Shown piece after piece: positions 36,244 to 44,344 of a stretch of DNA of 64,000 nt (its first letter is position 1; each line of letters opens with the position of its first letter). Below the pieces are notes generated by a model that had not been told where the DNA came from, searched no databases, and saw only the letters and a program-made list of their open reading frames with translations. The DNA is from Streptomyces sp. SJL17-4 (GTDB lineage Bacteria > Actinomycetota > Actinomycetes > Streptomycetales > Streptomycetaceae): positions 5,801,501 through 5,865,500 of the forward strand of contig NZ_CP104578.1 of the NCBI RefSeq assembly GCF_036826855.1. Direction: 5' to 3'. The translations under genes were made by a program, and so were the position numbers.

Positions 36244-37077
36244 CTAGGCGGGCTCGGAGAGGTTGAGGGTGCCCGCGAAGGCCGAGACGGTCATCGCGAT
36301 CATGCCGCCGTAGGAAACGAGCCCGCCGAAGGCGCAGAACAATCCGAGGGCGAGCTCCCCGCGCCGCAGGAGCGCCGCCCTCGGCAGGATCACGTTCCCC
36401 GGCTCGTGCGGGTCGTAGCAGACCTTGACGGCCATGCCGCCCGCCCAGGTGGTCACCTGACGGATCAGGCCCGCCGGGTCCGTGTACAGGTACATTCCCG
36501 GCCTGTCCGGCACCTCCGCGGCGAAGGTCGTGATGCCGTGCCGCATCAGGCGCCACTCGCGGTACCAGCTCGTCAGCGCGACGACGCTGATGACGGTGGA
36601 CCCCGCCGCGGCGAAGCCCATGGGGAGGAAGAGCGCGACCCCGAGGGCCTCTCCGGCGACGGCGATGAGCACGCACAGGAGCGCGACCAGGGCGGTGGTG
36701 CCGAGCGACCACCGCTTGACGAGCCGCATCCTCCGTTCCCGCCGGTCGAGGGGCAGGGTCTGCGCCTCGACGAGCGCGGAACCGTCGGCCGCCGTGTCCC
36801 GGCCCGGAGTCCCGTCCAGGGCGGCGTTCACGTTCGCCGCGAACATCGTCGCCCCCGCCTCGCTCGCCCCCTCGATCCGGTGCTCCACCGGTACGGCCCC
36901 GGCCGCGGCCGTCAGCTCGACGGCGACCGCCCGCCCCTCGGCGCGCACCTGCCCGATCGCGGCCAGCGGGATCCGCATCTCCTCGCGGGCGGTGCGGAGG
37001 TACAGCGCGTCGCCCTCGAACTCGAGGGAGGTCTTCTTGCTGCCCTGCACGACGGGTATGGAGGGGTTGATCGACAT
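36244..37077 (-). CDS. Membrane protein with PH-like N-terminus, unknown function
   Basis: I cannot name this 277-aa protein. Residues 1-90 form a beta-rich, PH-like segment (L-E-F-E-G-D-A-L-Y-L-R-T and I-P-L-A-A-I-G-Q-V-R-A). Two hydrophobic helices follow at about 130-180, then a soluble region with P-G-M-Y-L-Y-T-D-P-A-G-L-I-R-Q-V similar to DUF3592-type proteins, and a final hydrophobic helix near the C-terminus. TACGAT lies 7 nt before the ATG, so the message may be leaderless. It is between the XRE regulator gene and fprA, all on the minus strand. Confidence 0.75.
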   Translation of the reverse strand: MSINPSIPVVQGSKKTSLEFEGDALYLRTAREEMRIPLAAIGQVRAEGRAVAVELTAAAGAVPVEHRIEGASEAGATMFAANVNAALDGTPGRDTAADGSALVEAQTLPLDRRERRMRLVKRWSLGTTALVALLCVLIAVAGEALGVALFLPMGFAAAGSTVISVVALTSWYREWRLMRHGITTFAAEVPDRPGMYLYTDPAGLIRQVTTWAGGMAVKVCYDPHEPGNVILPRAALLRRGELALGLFCAFGGLVSYGGMIAMTVSAFAGTLNLSEPA

Positions 37078-37084
37078 GGGCGCG

Positions 37085-37090
37085 ATCGTA
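37085..37090 (-). promoter_or_regulatory. Candidate -10 for leaderless membrane-protein gene
   Basis: Minus-strand TACGAT ends 7 nt before the ATG at 37077. Confidence 0.45.
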
Positions 37091-37107
37091 GAGGCAGGGC
37101 CGACGCC

Positions 37108-37728
37108 CTACCAGCCCTTCAGGCTCGCGACGAGCGACCAGCCGTCGACGCGGTAGACGGCCGCGTCGGTGCGCAGCTGCTCGACGCCGGACCGGACGAG
37201 ATCGTAGGCGCGCTGTGCCTGCTTCACCACCGCCGGACCGTCAAGGAGCGACCCCGTGAACGCGGTCTCCGTAAAGGCCGTTGGTGGCTGGTCCTCGAAC
37301 TCCATGAGCGTGAGCGTGCCGGTCATGTACGCGTGTGCGCCGACTGAGCGAGGCGGGACGGTCACCAGTGCTCGCCGCTCTCGGGCCGGCGTGGCGATGT
37401 GGTCCGGTGCCGCGGCCGTCACGGCCGGGCCGCCCACGGGGGTGAGCACCCCGTTCTCGTGCAGGATGGCCCAATACCCGGGCCCTGTATTGTCGGTGAG
37501 CTTGCGAACCGTGCGTTCGAAAATACCGCCGGTTTGTAGGACCCCGTCGATTCTCTGCGCCACATCCAACTGCGGCTTTCGAATTCCCTGCTCGAACAGG
37601 CCGATGTGCGCCCCCGAGACGAACACCCGTCCGCCCAGTTCCTCCTGCGTAAGCCCCGCAGCCTTCCTGCGCTCCTCGAGTGCCTCCCCGAAGAACACCC
37701 ACGCGTCCTGCTGCTTGCCTTTGGCCAT
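37108..37728 (-). CDS. XRE regulator with shortened DUF5753 domain
   Basis: This 206-aa regulator has an N-terminal XRE helix-turn-helix (E-R-R-K-A-A-G-L-T-Q-E-E-L-G) followed by a region resembling the C-terminal part of DUF5753 (V-G-G-P-A-V and P-P-R-S-V-G-A-H-A-Y-M-T-G-T-L-T-L-M-E-F). Normal XRE-DUF5753 proteins are about 280 aa; here the stretch that should contain the P-G-L-L-Q-T region and the E-R-Q-x-x-L helix is missing, with only a short linker. Frame and codon use remain intact, so it may be a reduced functional form. GGGGAG precedes the start. Two tiny genes are transcribed divergently. Confidence 0.82.
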   Translation of the reverse strand: MAKGKQQDAWVFFGEALEERRKAAGLTQEELGGRVFVSGAHIGLFEQGIRKPQLDVAQRIDGVLQTGGIFERTVRKLTDNTGPGYWAILHENGVLTPVGGPAVTAAAPDHIATPARERRALVTVPPRSVGAHAYMTGTLTLMEFEDQPPTAFTETAFTGSLLDGPAVVKQAQRAYDLVRSGVEQLRTDAAVYRVDGWSLVASLKGW

Positions 37729-37860
37729 GGACTAACTCCCCAAGGCCACGCCCCAGTTGTGCGACCTGCGCATCTGCCGATTCTACGGATCCCGCCCCAC
37801 CCTGGTGAGGCGAAGCAGGAAATGGATTCAGAAAGGCATACGTTGGTGAAGGAAGACATC

Positions 37861-38082
37861 ATGAAGACGACCACGGGGGCCATCGAAGCCGCACAAGAGG
37901 CAGTGACGGAATTGCGCGAGGCGCTCGCGAGGGCCGGAATCCGGCTTCCCTCGCTCGGGCTCGACGTCGTCACCCTCGCCGCCGATCCTCCGAGGCCGCT
38001 CGTCGAATTGGGATGCTGCACGGTGGAAACGGCACGGCTCCTCGCCGCCGCCCTACTGCCGGGGGAGGAGAGCCGGTCATGA
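37861..38082 (+). CDS. Small unknown protein (73 aa) paired with XRE regulator
   Basis: The 73-aa product (M-K-T-T-T-G-A-I-E-A-A-Q-E-A-V-T-E-L-R-E) has an amphipathic helical N-terminus, a central P-S-L-G-L-D segment and C-C-T-V-E-T-A near the end. It has no signal peptide. GAAGGAAG precedes the ATG by about 6 nt, and the stop overlaps the next ATG, showing coupling. Small proteins encoded beside XRE-DUF5753 genes in Streptomyces often act as cognate partners, but this is not a DUF397 sequence and I do not recognise a family. Confidence 0.7.
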   Translation: MKTTTGAIEAAQEAVTELREALARAGIRLPSLGLDVVTLAADPPRPLVELGCCTVETARLLAAALLPGEESRS

Positions 38083-38297
38083 CCGCACTGCCCATCGGGT
38101 CGTACGTCGTGGAGATCCGCACCGGGCGGGTCGGGAGAGTGATGGGGTACGAGGGGCCGTACGTCCAGATCCGCCCGCTCGGTGGCGGGCGGGAGTGGGA
38201 CGTGGAGCCCGAGGAGGTCCGGGAGGCCACTTCCTCCGAGCGCCTGAGCGCCGCCACGGCGCACGTCAACGCCCGGAGCCGGGGCGAAGTGCCTTGA
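38079..38297 (+). CDS. Small unknown protein (72 aa), possible SH3-like fold
   Basis: The 72-aa product begins M-T-A-L-P-I-G-S-Y-V-V-E-I-R-T-G-R-V-G-R-V-M-G-Y, a pattern like the opening strands of KOW/SH3-type barrels, followed by W-D-V-E-P-E-E-V-R-E-A and a charged tail. It overlaps the preceding gene (ATGA). The pair and the divergent shortened XRE regulator form a compact three-gene set of unknown role. Confidence 0.7.
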   Translation: MTALPIGSYVVEIRTGRVGRVMGYEGPYVQIRPLGGGREWDVEPEEVREATSSERLSAATAHVNARSRGEVP

Positions 38298-38378
38298 GCC
38301 CGCTCGGGTGAAGTCCCCCCGGCGGTCGGTTGGTCCATCCGCCGTGCTTGCGCTGCACGCACCCCGCAGCCCCGGTTA

Positions 38379-38416
38379 CGTGGTCGTCGCGAACCAGTTC
38401 GCGTTCGTTGACCACG
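38379..38416 (+). promoter_or_regulatory. Two-tier hairpin before the subtilase ribosome binding site
   Basis: CGTGGTC (38379-38385) pairs with GACCACG (38410-38416), and inside it CGCGAAC (38388-38394) pairs with GTTCGCG (38397-38403). The structure ends just before AAAGGA and could stabilise or control the transcript. Confidence 0.55.
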
Positions 38417-38428
38417 AAAGGAAACCAG

Positions 38429-39751
38429 GTGTTCGGGATGGCAGGACAAGGCCGGGTCGCGAGACCGGCGTACCGGCTGGCCGCGGTGTCCGCGGCGGCG
38501 GTGGCGTTGCTGGCGGGGGGACTCACGGGGGCAGGGGCGACGGAAGGGCGGGCCGCCCAGCCGGAGGGACGGTACGTCATCGTCCTGGAGGACTCGGCCC
38601 GTGACCGGCTCGACGCGATCGTGCGGGAGCACGGCCGGAACCACGGGGTGCGGCCGGGCTTCCGGTACCGGCACGCGCTGGTCGGGTACTCGGCGGTGGT
38701 GCCGGAGTCCCGGGTGGCCGCGCTGCGGGCGGAGCGGGACGTGAAGGCGGTGGCTCCCGACACGCCGGTGTTCGCCACCCAGCAGGTGCTGCCGACAGGG
38801 GTGGACCGGATCGAGGGCGACCTGAGCAGTACGGCCGCCGGGGACGGGACCGGTGCCGTCGACACTGCGGTCGCGATCCTCGACACCGGGATCGACGACG
38901 ACCACCGTGATCTCGACGTGGCCGGCGGGGTGAACTGCATGAATCCCGCGCGGCCCGGGGCCTGGAGGGACAACAACGGCCACGGCACCCACGTGGCCGG
39001 CACCGTCGCCGCCCGGGACAACGGCGACGACGTGGTCGGGGTCGCGCCCGGCGCCCGGCTGTACGCGGTGAAGGTGCTCGGCGCCAACGGCCGCGGCTCC
39101 GCCTCCAACATCATCTGCGGGCTCGACTGGGTGGCGAACAACGCCGCCACACTCGGCATCAAGGTCGCGAACATGAGCCTCGGCGGCGACGGCAGCGACG
39201 ACGGGAACTGCGGGTTCACCAACGAGGACCCGTACCACCAGGCGATCTGCCGCGTGGTCGACGACAGGGGCGTTCTGGTGGTGGCCTCGGCCGGCAACAG
39301 CGCCGACGACCTGGCCGCCCACCGCCCCGCCGCCTATGACGAGGTCCTCACCGTGACCGCCATGGCCGACTTCAACGGCCTGCCCGGCGGCGGCGCCGCT
39401 TCGACCTGCCGGACCGACGAGGACGACACCGCGGCGAACTTCTCCAGCTTCGCCGTCAGCGCCGCGGACGCCGCCCACACCATCGCCGGTCCCGGCGTGT
39501 GCATCGAGTCCACCCGCAACCGGGGCCGCACCACGGTCTTCTCCGGCACCTCGATGGCCTCGCCGCACGTGGCAGGCGCGGCCGCCCTCTGCCTCACCGG
39601 GCCCTGCGCGGGCATGACCCCGGCCCAGGTGGCCGACAAGCTCCGCGCCGACGCCGCCGCCCAGCCCGCCTCGTACGGCTTCGCCGGCGACCCGAACGCG
39701 CCCGTCACCGGTCGCTTCTACGGACACCTCGTCCACACCGGCGGCTACTGA
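38429..39751 (+). CDS. Secreted S8 subtilisin-like protease
   Basis: This 440-aa preproprotein has a signal peptide, an inhibitor I9-type propeptide (R-Y-V-I-V-L-E-D-S-A-R...) and a proteinase-K-like catalytic domain with triad D152 (I-L-D-T-G), H185 (G-H-G-T-H-V-A-G) and S375 (S-G-T-S-M-A-S-P-H). It probably matures extracellularly by autocleavage. GTG 38429 has AAAGGA at good spacing; an ATG nine codons' worth of bases later (38438) is an alternative. A 14-bp perfect terminator follows. No accessory C-terminal domain is present. Confidence 0.93.
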   Translation: MFGMAGQGRVARPAYRLAAVSAAAVALLAGGLTGAGATEGRAAQPEGRYVIVLEDSARDRLDAIVREHGRNHGVRPGFRYRHALVGYSAVVPESRVAALRAERDVKAVAPDTPVFATQQVLPTGVDRIEGDLSSTAAGDGTGAVDTAVAILDTGIDDDHRDLDVAGGVNCMNPARPGAWRDNNGHGTHVAGTVAARDNGDDVVGVAPGARLYAVKVLGANGRGSASNIICGLDWVANNAATLGIKVANMSLGGDGSDDGNCGFTNEDPYHQAICRVVDDRGVLVVASAGNSADDLAAHRPAAYDEVLTVTAMADFNGLPGGGAASTCRTDEDDTAANFSSFAVSAADAAHTIAGPGVCIESTRNRGRTTVFSGTSMASPHVAGAAALCLTGPCAGMTPAQVADKLRADAAAQPASYGFAGDPNAPVTGRFYGHLVHTGGY

Positions 39752-39766
39752 ACCAGCCCAGCCCAC

Positions 39767-39800
39767 GACGGAGCCCCGGGTACCGGCCCGGGGCTCCGTC
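39767..39800 (+). terminator. Terminator after subtilase gene
   Basis: A perfect 14-bp stem (39767-39780 with 39787-39800) has a 6-nt loop TACCGG. Confidence 0.92.
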
Positions 39801-39809
39801 GGCGTGCGC

Positions 39810-39815
39810 GAGAAT
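39810..39815 (+). promoter_or_regulatory. Candidate -10 for leaderless recO
   Basis: GAGAAT is followed by GGGCCC and the recO ATG at 39822. Confidence 0.4.
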
Positions 39816-39821
39816 GGGCCC

Positions 39822-40571
39822 ATGAGTCTGTTCCGCGACGACGGCATCGTGCTGCGCACCCAGAAGCTGGGTGAAGCGGACCGCATCATCACGATCCTCA
39901 CGCGCGGTCACGGGCGCGTACGCGCCGTCGCGCGCGGGGTGCGTCGGACGAAGTCGAAGTTCGGCGCGCGGCTCGAACCGTTCTCGCACGTGGACGTGCA
40001 GTTCTTCGCCCGGGGGAGTGAGCTGGTCGGGCGTGGCCTGCCGCTCTGCACCCAGAGCGAGACCATCGCCCCGTACGGCGGCGGCATCGTCACCGACTAC
40101 GCCCGCTACACCGCCGGCACCGCCATGCTGGAGACGGCGGAACGGTTCACCGACCACGAGGGCGAGCCCGCCGTGCAGCAGTACCTGCTGCTCGTGGGCG
40201 GACTACGGACCCTGTCCCGGGGCGAGCACGCCCCCCATCTCATCCTCGACGCCTTCCTCCTCCGCTCGCTCGCCGTGAACGGCTACGCCCCGAGCTTCGA
40301 GGACTGTGCCAAATGCGGCATCCACGGACCCAACCGGTTCTTTTCGGTCGCGGCGGGCGGTGTCATATGCGGCGACTGCCGGGTGCCCGGAAGCGTCGTA
40401 CCCTCTCCGGAGGCCATCGGCCTGCTCAGCGCGCTGCTCACCGGCGACTGGGCGACGGCGGACGCGTGCGAGCCGCGTCACGTCAGGGAGGGCAGCGGAC
40501 TCGTGTCCGCCTATCTGCACTGGCACCTGGAGCGCGGCCTGCGCTCGCTGCGGTACGTAGAGAAAAGCTAG
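39822..40571 (+). CDS. recO: DNA repair protein RecO
   Basis: RecO (249 aa) anneals single strands and helps RecF/RecR load RecA. The N-terminal OB fold starts [20 protein letters not shown], and a zinc-binding cluster C-A-K-C...C-G-D-C lies near residues 165-190. The start at 39822 gives the conserved N-terminus; there is no ribosome binding site, in line with a leaderless message. The uppS gene follows after 17 bp, the usual actinobacterial order. Confidence 0.96.
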   Translation: MSLFRDDGIVLRTQKLGEADRIITILTRGHGRVRAVARGVRRTKSKFGARLEPFSHVDVQFFARGSELVGRGLPLCTQSETIAPYGGGIVTDYARYTAGTAMLETAERFTDHEGEPAVQQYLLLVGGLRTLSRGEHAPHLILDAFLLRSLAVNGYAPSFEDCAKCGIHGPNRFFSVAAGGVICGDCRVPGSVVPSPEAIGLLSALLTGDWATADACEPRHVREGSGLVSAYLHWHLERGLRSLRYVEKS

Positions 40572-40588
40572 GTAGGAGAGACCACGTC

Positions 40589-41413
40589 ATGGCCATCGCA
40601 CGACTGCTCGGTCGCCAGCGCCGGGAGTACAGCACCCCCGAGCCGCACCCCTCCGGCGCCCGCCCGCCGAAGCTCCAGTCCGAGCTGATCCCGGAGCACG
40701 TCGCGATCGTCATGGACGGCAACGGCCGCTGGGCCAAGGAGCGCGGCCTGCCCCGCACCGAGGGCCACAAGGTCGGCGCCGAGCAGGTGCTCGACGTGCT
40801 CCAGGGCGCGATCGAGATGGGTGTGGGCGCGATCTCGCTCTACGCCTTCTCCACCGAGAACTGGAAGCGCTCCCCCGAGGAGGTGCGCTTCCTGATGAAC
40901 TTCAACCGCGACTTCATCCGCAAGTCCCGCGACCAGCTCGACTCCCTCGGCGTGCGGGTGCGCTGGGTCGGCCGGATGCCCAAGCTGTGGAAGTCGGTCG
41001 CCAAGGAACTCCAGGTCGCGCAGGAGCAGACCAAGGACAACACCAAGCTCACGCTGTACTTCTGCATGAACTACGGCGGCCGCGCGGAGCTCACGGACGC
41101 GGCGCAGGCGCTCGCCGAGGACGTGAAGGCCGGTCGGCTCGACCCGGCGAAGATCACCGAGAAGACCATCCAGAAGTACCTCTACTACCCGGACATGCCG
41201 GACGTGGACCTCTTCCTGCGGCCCAGCGGCGAGCAGCGCACCTCCAACTACCTGATCTGGCAGAGCGCGTACGCCGAGATGGTCTTCCAGGACGTGCTGT
41301 GGCCGGACTTCGACCGCCGCGACCTGTGGCGGGCCTGTGTCGAGTACGCCCAGCGCGACCGGCGCTTCGGCGGCGTCGACCCGGCCGACATGGCCGTCCT
41401 CGACAAGGGCTGA
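40589..41413 (+). CDS. uppS: Isoprenyl (undecaprenyl) diphosphate synthase
   Basis: This 274-aa cis-prenyltransferase makes the C50-C55 polyprenyl diphosphate lipid carrier for cell-wall synthesis. Motif M-D-G-N-G-R-W-A (catalytic D43) and the later [11 protein letters not shown] and F-x-D-V-L-W-P-D-F motifs are present. TAGGAGAG precedes the ATG. The basic N-terminal 30 residues before the catalytic domain are normal for actinobacterial forms. The gene ends at an 11-bp-stem terminator shared with the convergent protease gene. Confidence 0.96.
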   Translation: MAIARLLGRQRREYSTPEPHPSGARPPKLQSELIPEHVAIVMDGNGRWAKERGLPRTEGHKVGAEQVLDVLQGAIEMGVGAISLYAFSTENWKRSPEEVRFLMNFNRDFIRKSRDQLDSLGVRVRWVGRMPKLWKSVAKELQVAQEQTKDNTKLTLYFCMNYGGRAELTDAAQALAEDVKAGRLDPAKITEKTIQKYLYYPDMPDVDLFLRPSGEQRTSNYLIWQSAYAEMVFQDVLWPDFDRRDLWRACVEYAQRDRRFGGVDPADMAVLDKG

Positions 41414-41428
41414 ACCCAGCCGTACGGA

Positions 41429-41466
41429 AGGCGCCCGCCGTCCCCTTCCCGGGGTGGCGGGCGCCT
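41429..41466. terminator. Bidirectional terminator, uppS and M4 protease
   Basis: AGGCGCCCGCC (41429-41439) pairs with GGCGGGCGCCT (41456-41466) between convergent genes. Confidence 0.82.
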
Positions 41467-41481
41467 CTCGTGTGTCCGGGA

Positions 41482-44199
41482 TCAGCAGGTGCCGGCGAAG
41501 TTCGTCCGGGTCACCACGTCAGTCGAGGCGGCCGACGTGTCCAGCCAGGCTGTCCGCTGCCCGTCGCCGAGCGACGGGGCCAGCTGGAAGCCGGAGGAGC
41601 AGGAGACCCTGCTGTACACCGGAGTACCGCCCAGCACGTCGGCGACCGGGGCCGTGTACACCTTGCCGATCGTGCCGCTCCAGCCGCCGAGGGCGCTCAG
41701 GGCGTCGTACGTCGAGTAGGCGAAGTACTCGTCGCTGACGGAGAACTGGCCGGAGTACGCCGAGGACGGCTTGCCGATCTTCTTCTTCTGGGTGAGATCG
41801 GCCAGCGGCGCCGACCAGAACGCGTCGCTGCTGAAGAGGAACGACGTCGTCTCGCGCCAGAAGACCCGGTCCCTGGTGAGCTGGATGTCCGTGATCTCGC
41901 CGAAGACGTAGGACTGGATCCGCACGCGCTGCGCGGTGCCGGCGGCGAGGTCGTACACGTTGATGTGATCGCCGTCGTTGTCCCGCCAGGCCACCTTGCC
42001 GTGCTTCATGGTCAGGCGGTCGGCGTTGGTGCCCGCGGCCGGGGTCAGATTGACCGTGGTGCCGTCCCGGTCCAGGAGCATGACGTCGGACTCGCCGTCC
42101 CGCTTGTCGATGTAGACGAGCCGGCCGTCCTCGGTCACGGGCTGAAGCTCGTCGCCCGGGCCGTCCACCAGCTCGCGGATCGGGCCCTGGCCCTGCTCCT
42201 GCGTGGAGTACACGCCGATGGAGTCGGCGGTGATACGGGTGAAGACGATGCGGTCGTCGTCGAGGGACGGGTCGAGGAGATGGGCGTCCTCCTGGGCCAG
42301 CTCGCGCTGCGGGTGCTTGCCGAAGCGGCCGACCGTGATGCCGAAGCCCGCTCCGCCCGCGTTCCACGCGACGGCGTCGCCGTGGCTGATCGCGTACACG
42401 TCGCCGTTGATCTGCGCGGCCTGCTCGTCGATCGCGCCGGCGTACACCTCGTACGCGGGCAGGACGTCGCCGGCGAGCGTGGTCCCGTCATGGGTGCCGG
42501 ACGCGCGTTCCCAGCCCTCCACGATGCCGTGCTCGTCGAAGGCCCTGGCGATCGCCTCGCGGTCGGCGGGGGAGGCCTTGAGCGACTTCGCGGCGAGGGT
42601 GACCGCGTTCCGCATGTCCGAGAAGCCGGAGAGCGGGGTCAGGTAGTTCTGTGCCGCCCGGTAGACGATCCTGTCGGCGAGCGCCGGGTCGAGGGCCTTG
42701 CGCATGTCCCACATCGCACCGGACACGACGGTCGAGTTGAGGTGCACCCCGCCGTTGTCGATGTCGAGCGAGACCGGGAGGTAGTCCTCGCCCGCGACCC
42801 GGCCGTCGTTCATGTCGCGCAGGGCGCACTCGTCGAGCGGCTTGGTGCCGTTGCAGAGGTACTCACCGATCAGGCCCGAGGTCGGGTCGGTCATGGCGAC
42901 GCCCTTGTCGGCGGTCTCCATCGCGTTGCCGAAGTAGTCGGAGATCGCCTCGTTGAGGGCGCCGGACTGGTTGAGGTAGACGAGTCCCGCGCTGTGCTCG
43001 GTGACGCCGTGGGTCATCTCGTGACCGACGACGTCGAGGCCGACGGAGAGCGGGACGCCGCCCATGTGGCCGTAGACCATCTTGGTGCCGTCCCAGAAGG
43101 CGTTGGCGTAGTCCTTGCCGTTGGCGGCGACGTTCACGACGGAGTGGATCGTGCCGCCCTTGCCGTCGACGCCGTCACGGCCGAGCCGGTCCTTGAGGTA
43201 CTCGTAGACCTTGCTCGCGTTGACATGGGCGTCGACCGCGCCCGAGCTGGTCGCCGTACCGGCGAAACGGTTCGTCGGGGAGGAGACGATCGTGGTGCCG
43301 TCCTTCACCGGGCCGTTGGCGACGTCCAGATAGCTCTGCCGGTTCGCGTCGTACGTGATGACCTGGCCGCCGGTCACCGGGAACATCGCCCGCGCCGAGT
43401 CGACCAGCGTGTACGAGCCCTCCGTCTCCCTGTTGACGTCGAGCGGGGTCTCCGTGCCGTCGACGCGGACGCCCGTGCCCTTCTCGGGGGAGGCGGCCGT
43501 CGCGGCGTCGAGGTTGTTGTACGAGAGGGCGATGCCGCCGACGTGGGCGTCGACGAAGACCTCCTGGCGCAGCGGCTCGCCGGCCGCCGTCGCACCCGTC
43601 ACCGTGAAGTGCCAGGCAAGCCGGCCGCCGTCCGCACCCGGCAGGACCGTCAGACCGTGGCCCTCGGTCGCCGTGCCCTCGGCGGCGGCGAGACGCGGGT
43701 CCAGGACGAACATCCGCCGCTCGGCGGTGGCCTCGGTGACCTTCGGGGTGGTGGAGACGGTCAGCTCCGGATAGAGCGTGCCCGTCGCGGAGGTCACGTG
43801 CTGACCGCTGTCGGCCGCCTCCGTCTGCACCGCGTACACGGCGCCGAAGACGGGCACGCCGTTCCGCTTCTGCTGGAAACGGACGGAGGACTGGCCGTCG
43901 GAGGCGCTCGTCCCGACCGTGGCGAGATCGGCCACCGGCACGCGGTACGTGTCCTGGTGTGCCTTCAGATGTGCGCGGGCCGCCTCCGCCGGGGTGCCCG
44001 GGCGGGCGGCGGCGCCGTCGAGGCCCTGGGTCATGCGGGGCGCGACCGTCGCGTCCCTCGTGGCGGCCGGGGTGGGCTCGTTCACCTCCTCGGCCCGCGC
44101 CGGTGCGGTCAGCAGGACCGAACCGGTCGCCGCCATGACCACACCGGTCGCGAGCATCCGGCGTATCCGGCCTGTCCGTCGGATTCTCTGAGTCCTCAC
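41482..44199 (-). CDS. Large secreted M4 metalloprotease with C-terminal propeller-like region
   Basis: This 905-aa exported protease has a signal peptide (R-R-T-G-R-I-R-R-M-L then a hydrophobic core ending A-P-A-R-A), an FTP/PepSY propeptide (residues about 60-250), a thermolysin-like catalytic domain with H-E-M-T-H-G and G-A-L-N-E-A-I-S-D, and about 330 further residues with repeated V-Y-D-L/V-Y-I-D-type strands suggesting a TolB-like beta-propeller. GTG 44199 is preceded by GGGGAGGG. A 10-bp inverted repeat lies in its leader. It is downstream of a LuxR-type regulator on the same strand that probably controls it. Confidence 0.9.
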   Translation of the reverse strand: MRTQRIRRTGRIRRMLATGVVMAATGSVLLTAPARAEEVNEPTPAATRDATVAPRMTQGLDGAAARPGTPAEAARAHLKAHQDTYRVPVADLATVGTSASDGQSSVRFQQKRNGVPVFGAVYAVQTEAADSGQHVTSATGTLYPELTVSTTPKVTEATAERRMFVLDPRLAAAEGTATEGHGLTVLPGADGGRLAWHFTVTGATAAGEPLRQEVFVDAHVGGIALSYNNLDAATAASPEKGTGVRVDGTETPLDVNRETEGSYTLVDSARAMFPVTGGQVITYDANRQSYLDVANGPVKDGTTIVSSPTNRFAGTATSSGAVDAHVNASKVYEYLKDRLGRDGVDGKGGTIHSVVNVAANGKDYANAFWDGTKMVYGHMGGVPLSVGLDVVGHEMTHGVTEHSAGLVYLNQSGALNEAISDYFGNAMETADKGVAMTDPTSGLIGEYLCNGTKPLDECALRDMNDGRVAGEDYLPVSLDIDNGGVHLNSTVVSGAMWDMRKALDPALADRIVYRAAQNYLTPLSGFSDMRNAVTLAAKSLKASPADREAIARAFDEHGIVEGWERASGTHDGTTLAGDVLPAYEVYAGAIDEQAAQINGDVYAISHGDAVAWNAGGAGFGITVGRFGKHPQRELAQEDAHLLDPSLDDDRIVFTRITADSIGVYSTQEQGQGPIRELVDGPGDELQPVTEDGRLVYIDKRDGESDVMLLDRDGTTVNLTPAAGTNADRLTMKHGKVAWRDNDGDHINVYDLAAGTAQRVRIQSYVFGEITDIQLTRDRVFWRETTSFLFSSDAFWSAPLADLTQKKKIGKPSSAYSGQFSVSDEYFAYSTYDALSALGGWSGTIGKVYTAPVADVLGGTPVYSRVSCSSGFQLAPSLGDGQRTAWLDTSAASTDVVTRTNFAGTC

Positions 44200-44223
44200 G
44201 AAGCCCTCCCCATGACGCACGTT

Positions 44224-44248
44224 CGCGAGGGTCTGAAGGACCCTCGCG
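44224..44248. promoter_or_regulatory. Perfect inverted repeat upstream of M4 protease
   Basis: CGCGAGGGTC-N5-GACCCTCGCG lies 25 bp before the GTG start. It could be the operator of the neighbouring regulator or a leader hairpin. Confidence 0.55.
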
Positions 44249-44344
44249 ACTGATGGGGTCGATGGTTCGGTAGAGGAGCTTCCGCTTACAAGGGGTGAGG
44301 CGCGGCGCAAAACCGCCCAGGCGTAAAGCCGCCTCGTGCCGCGC

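Noticed and set aside
36158..36712. 184-codon minus-strand frame overlapping the fprA upstream region
   Set aside because: It is a different frame of the membrane-protein gene and would run through the operator array.
40987..44253. 1088-codon plus-strand frame spanning uppS and the M4 protease
   Set aside because: It is antisense to the clearly coding protease and crosses a terminator.
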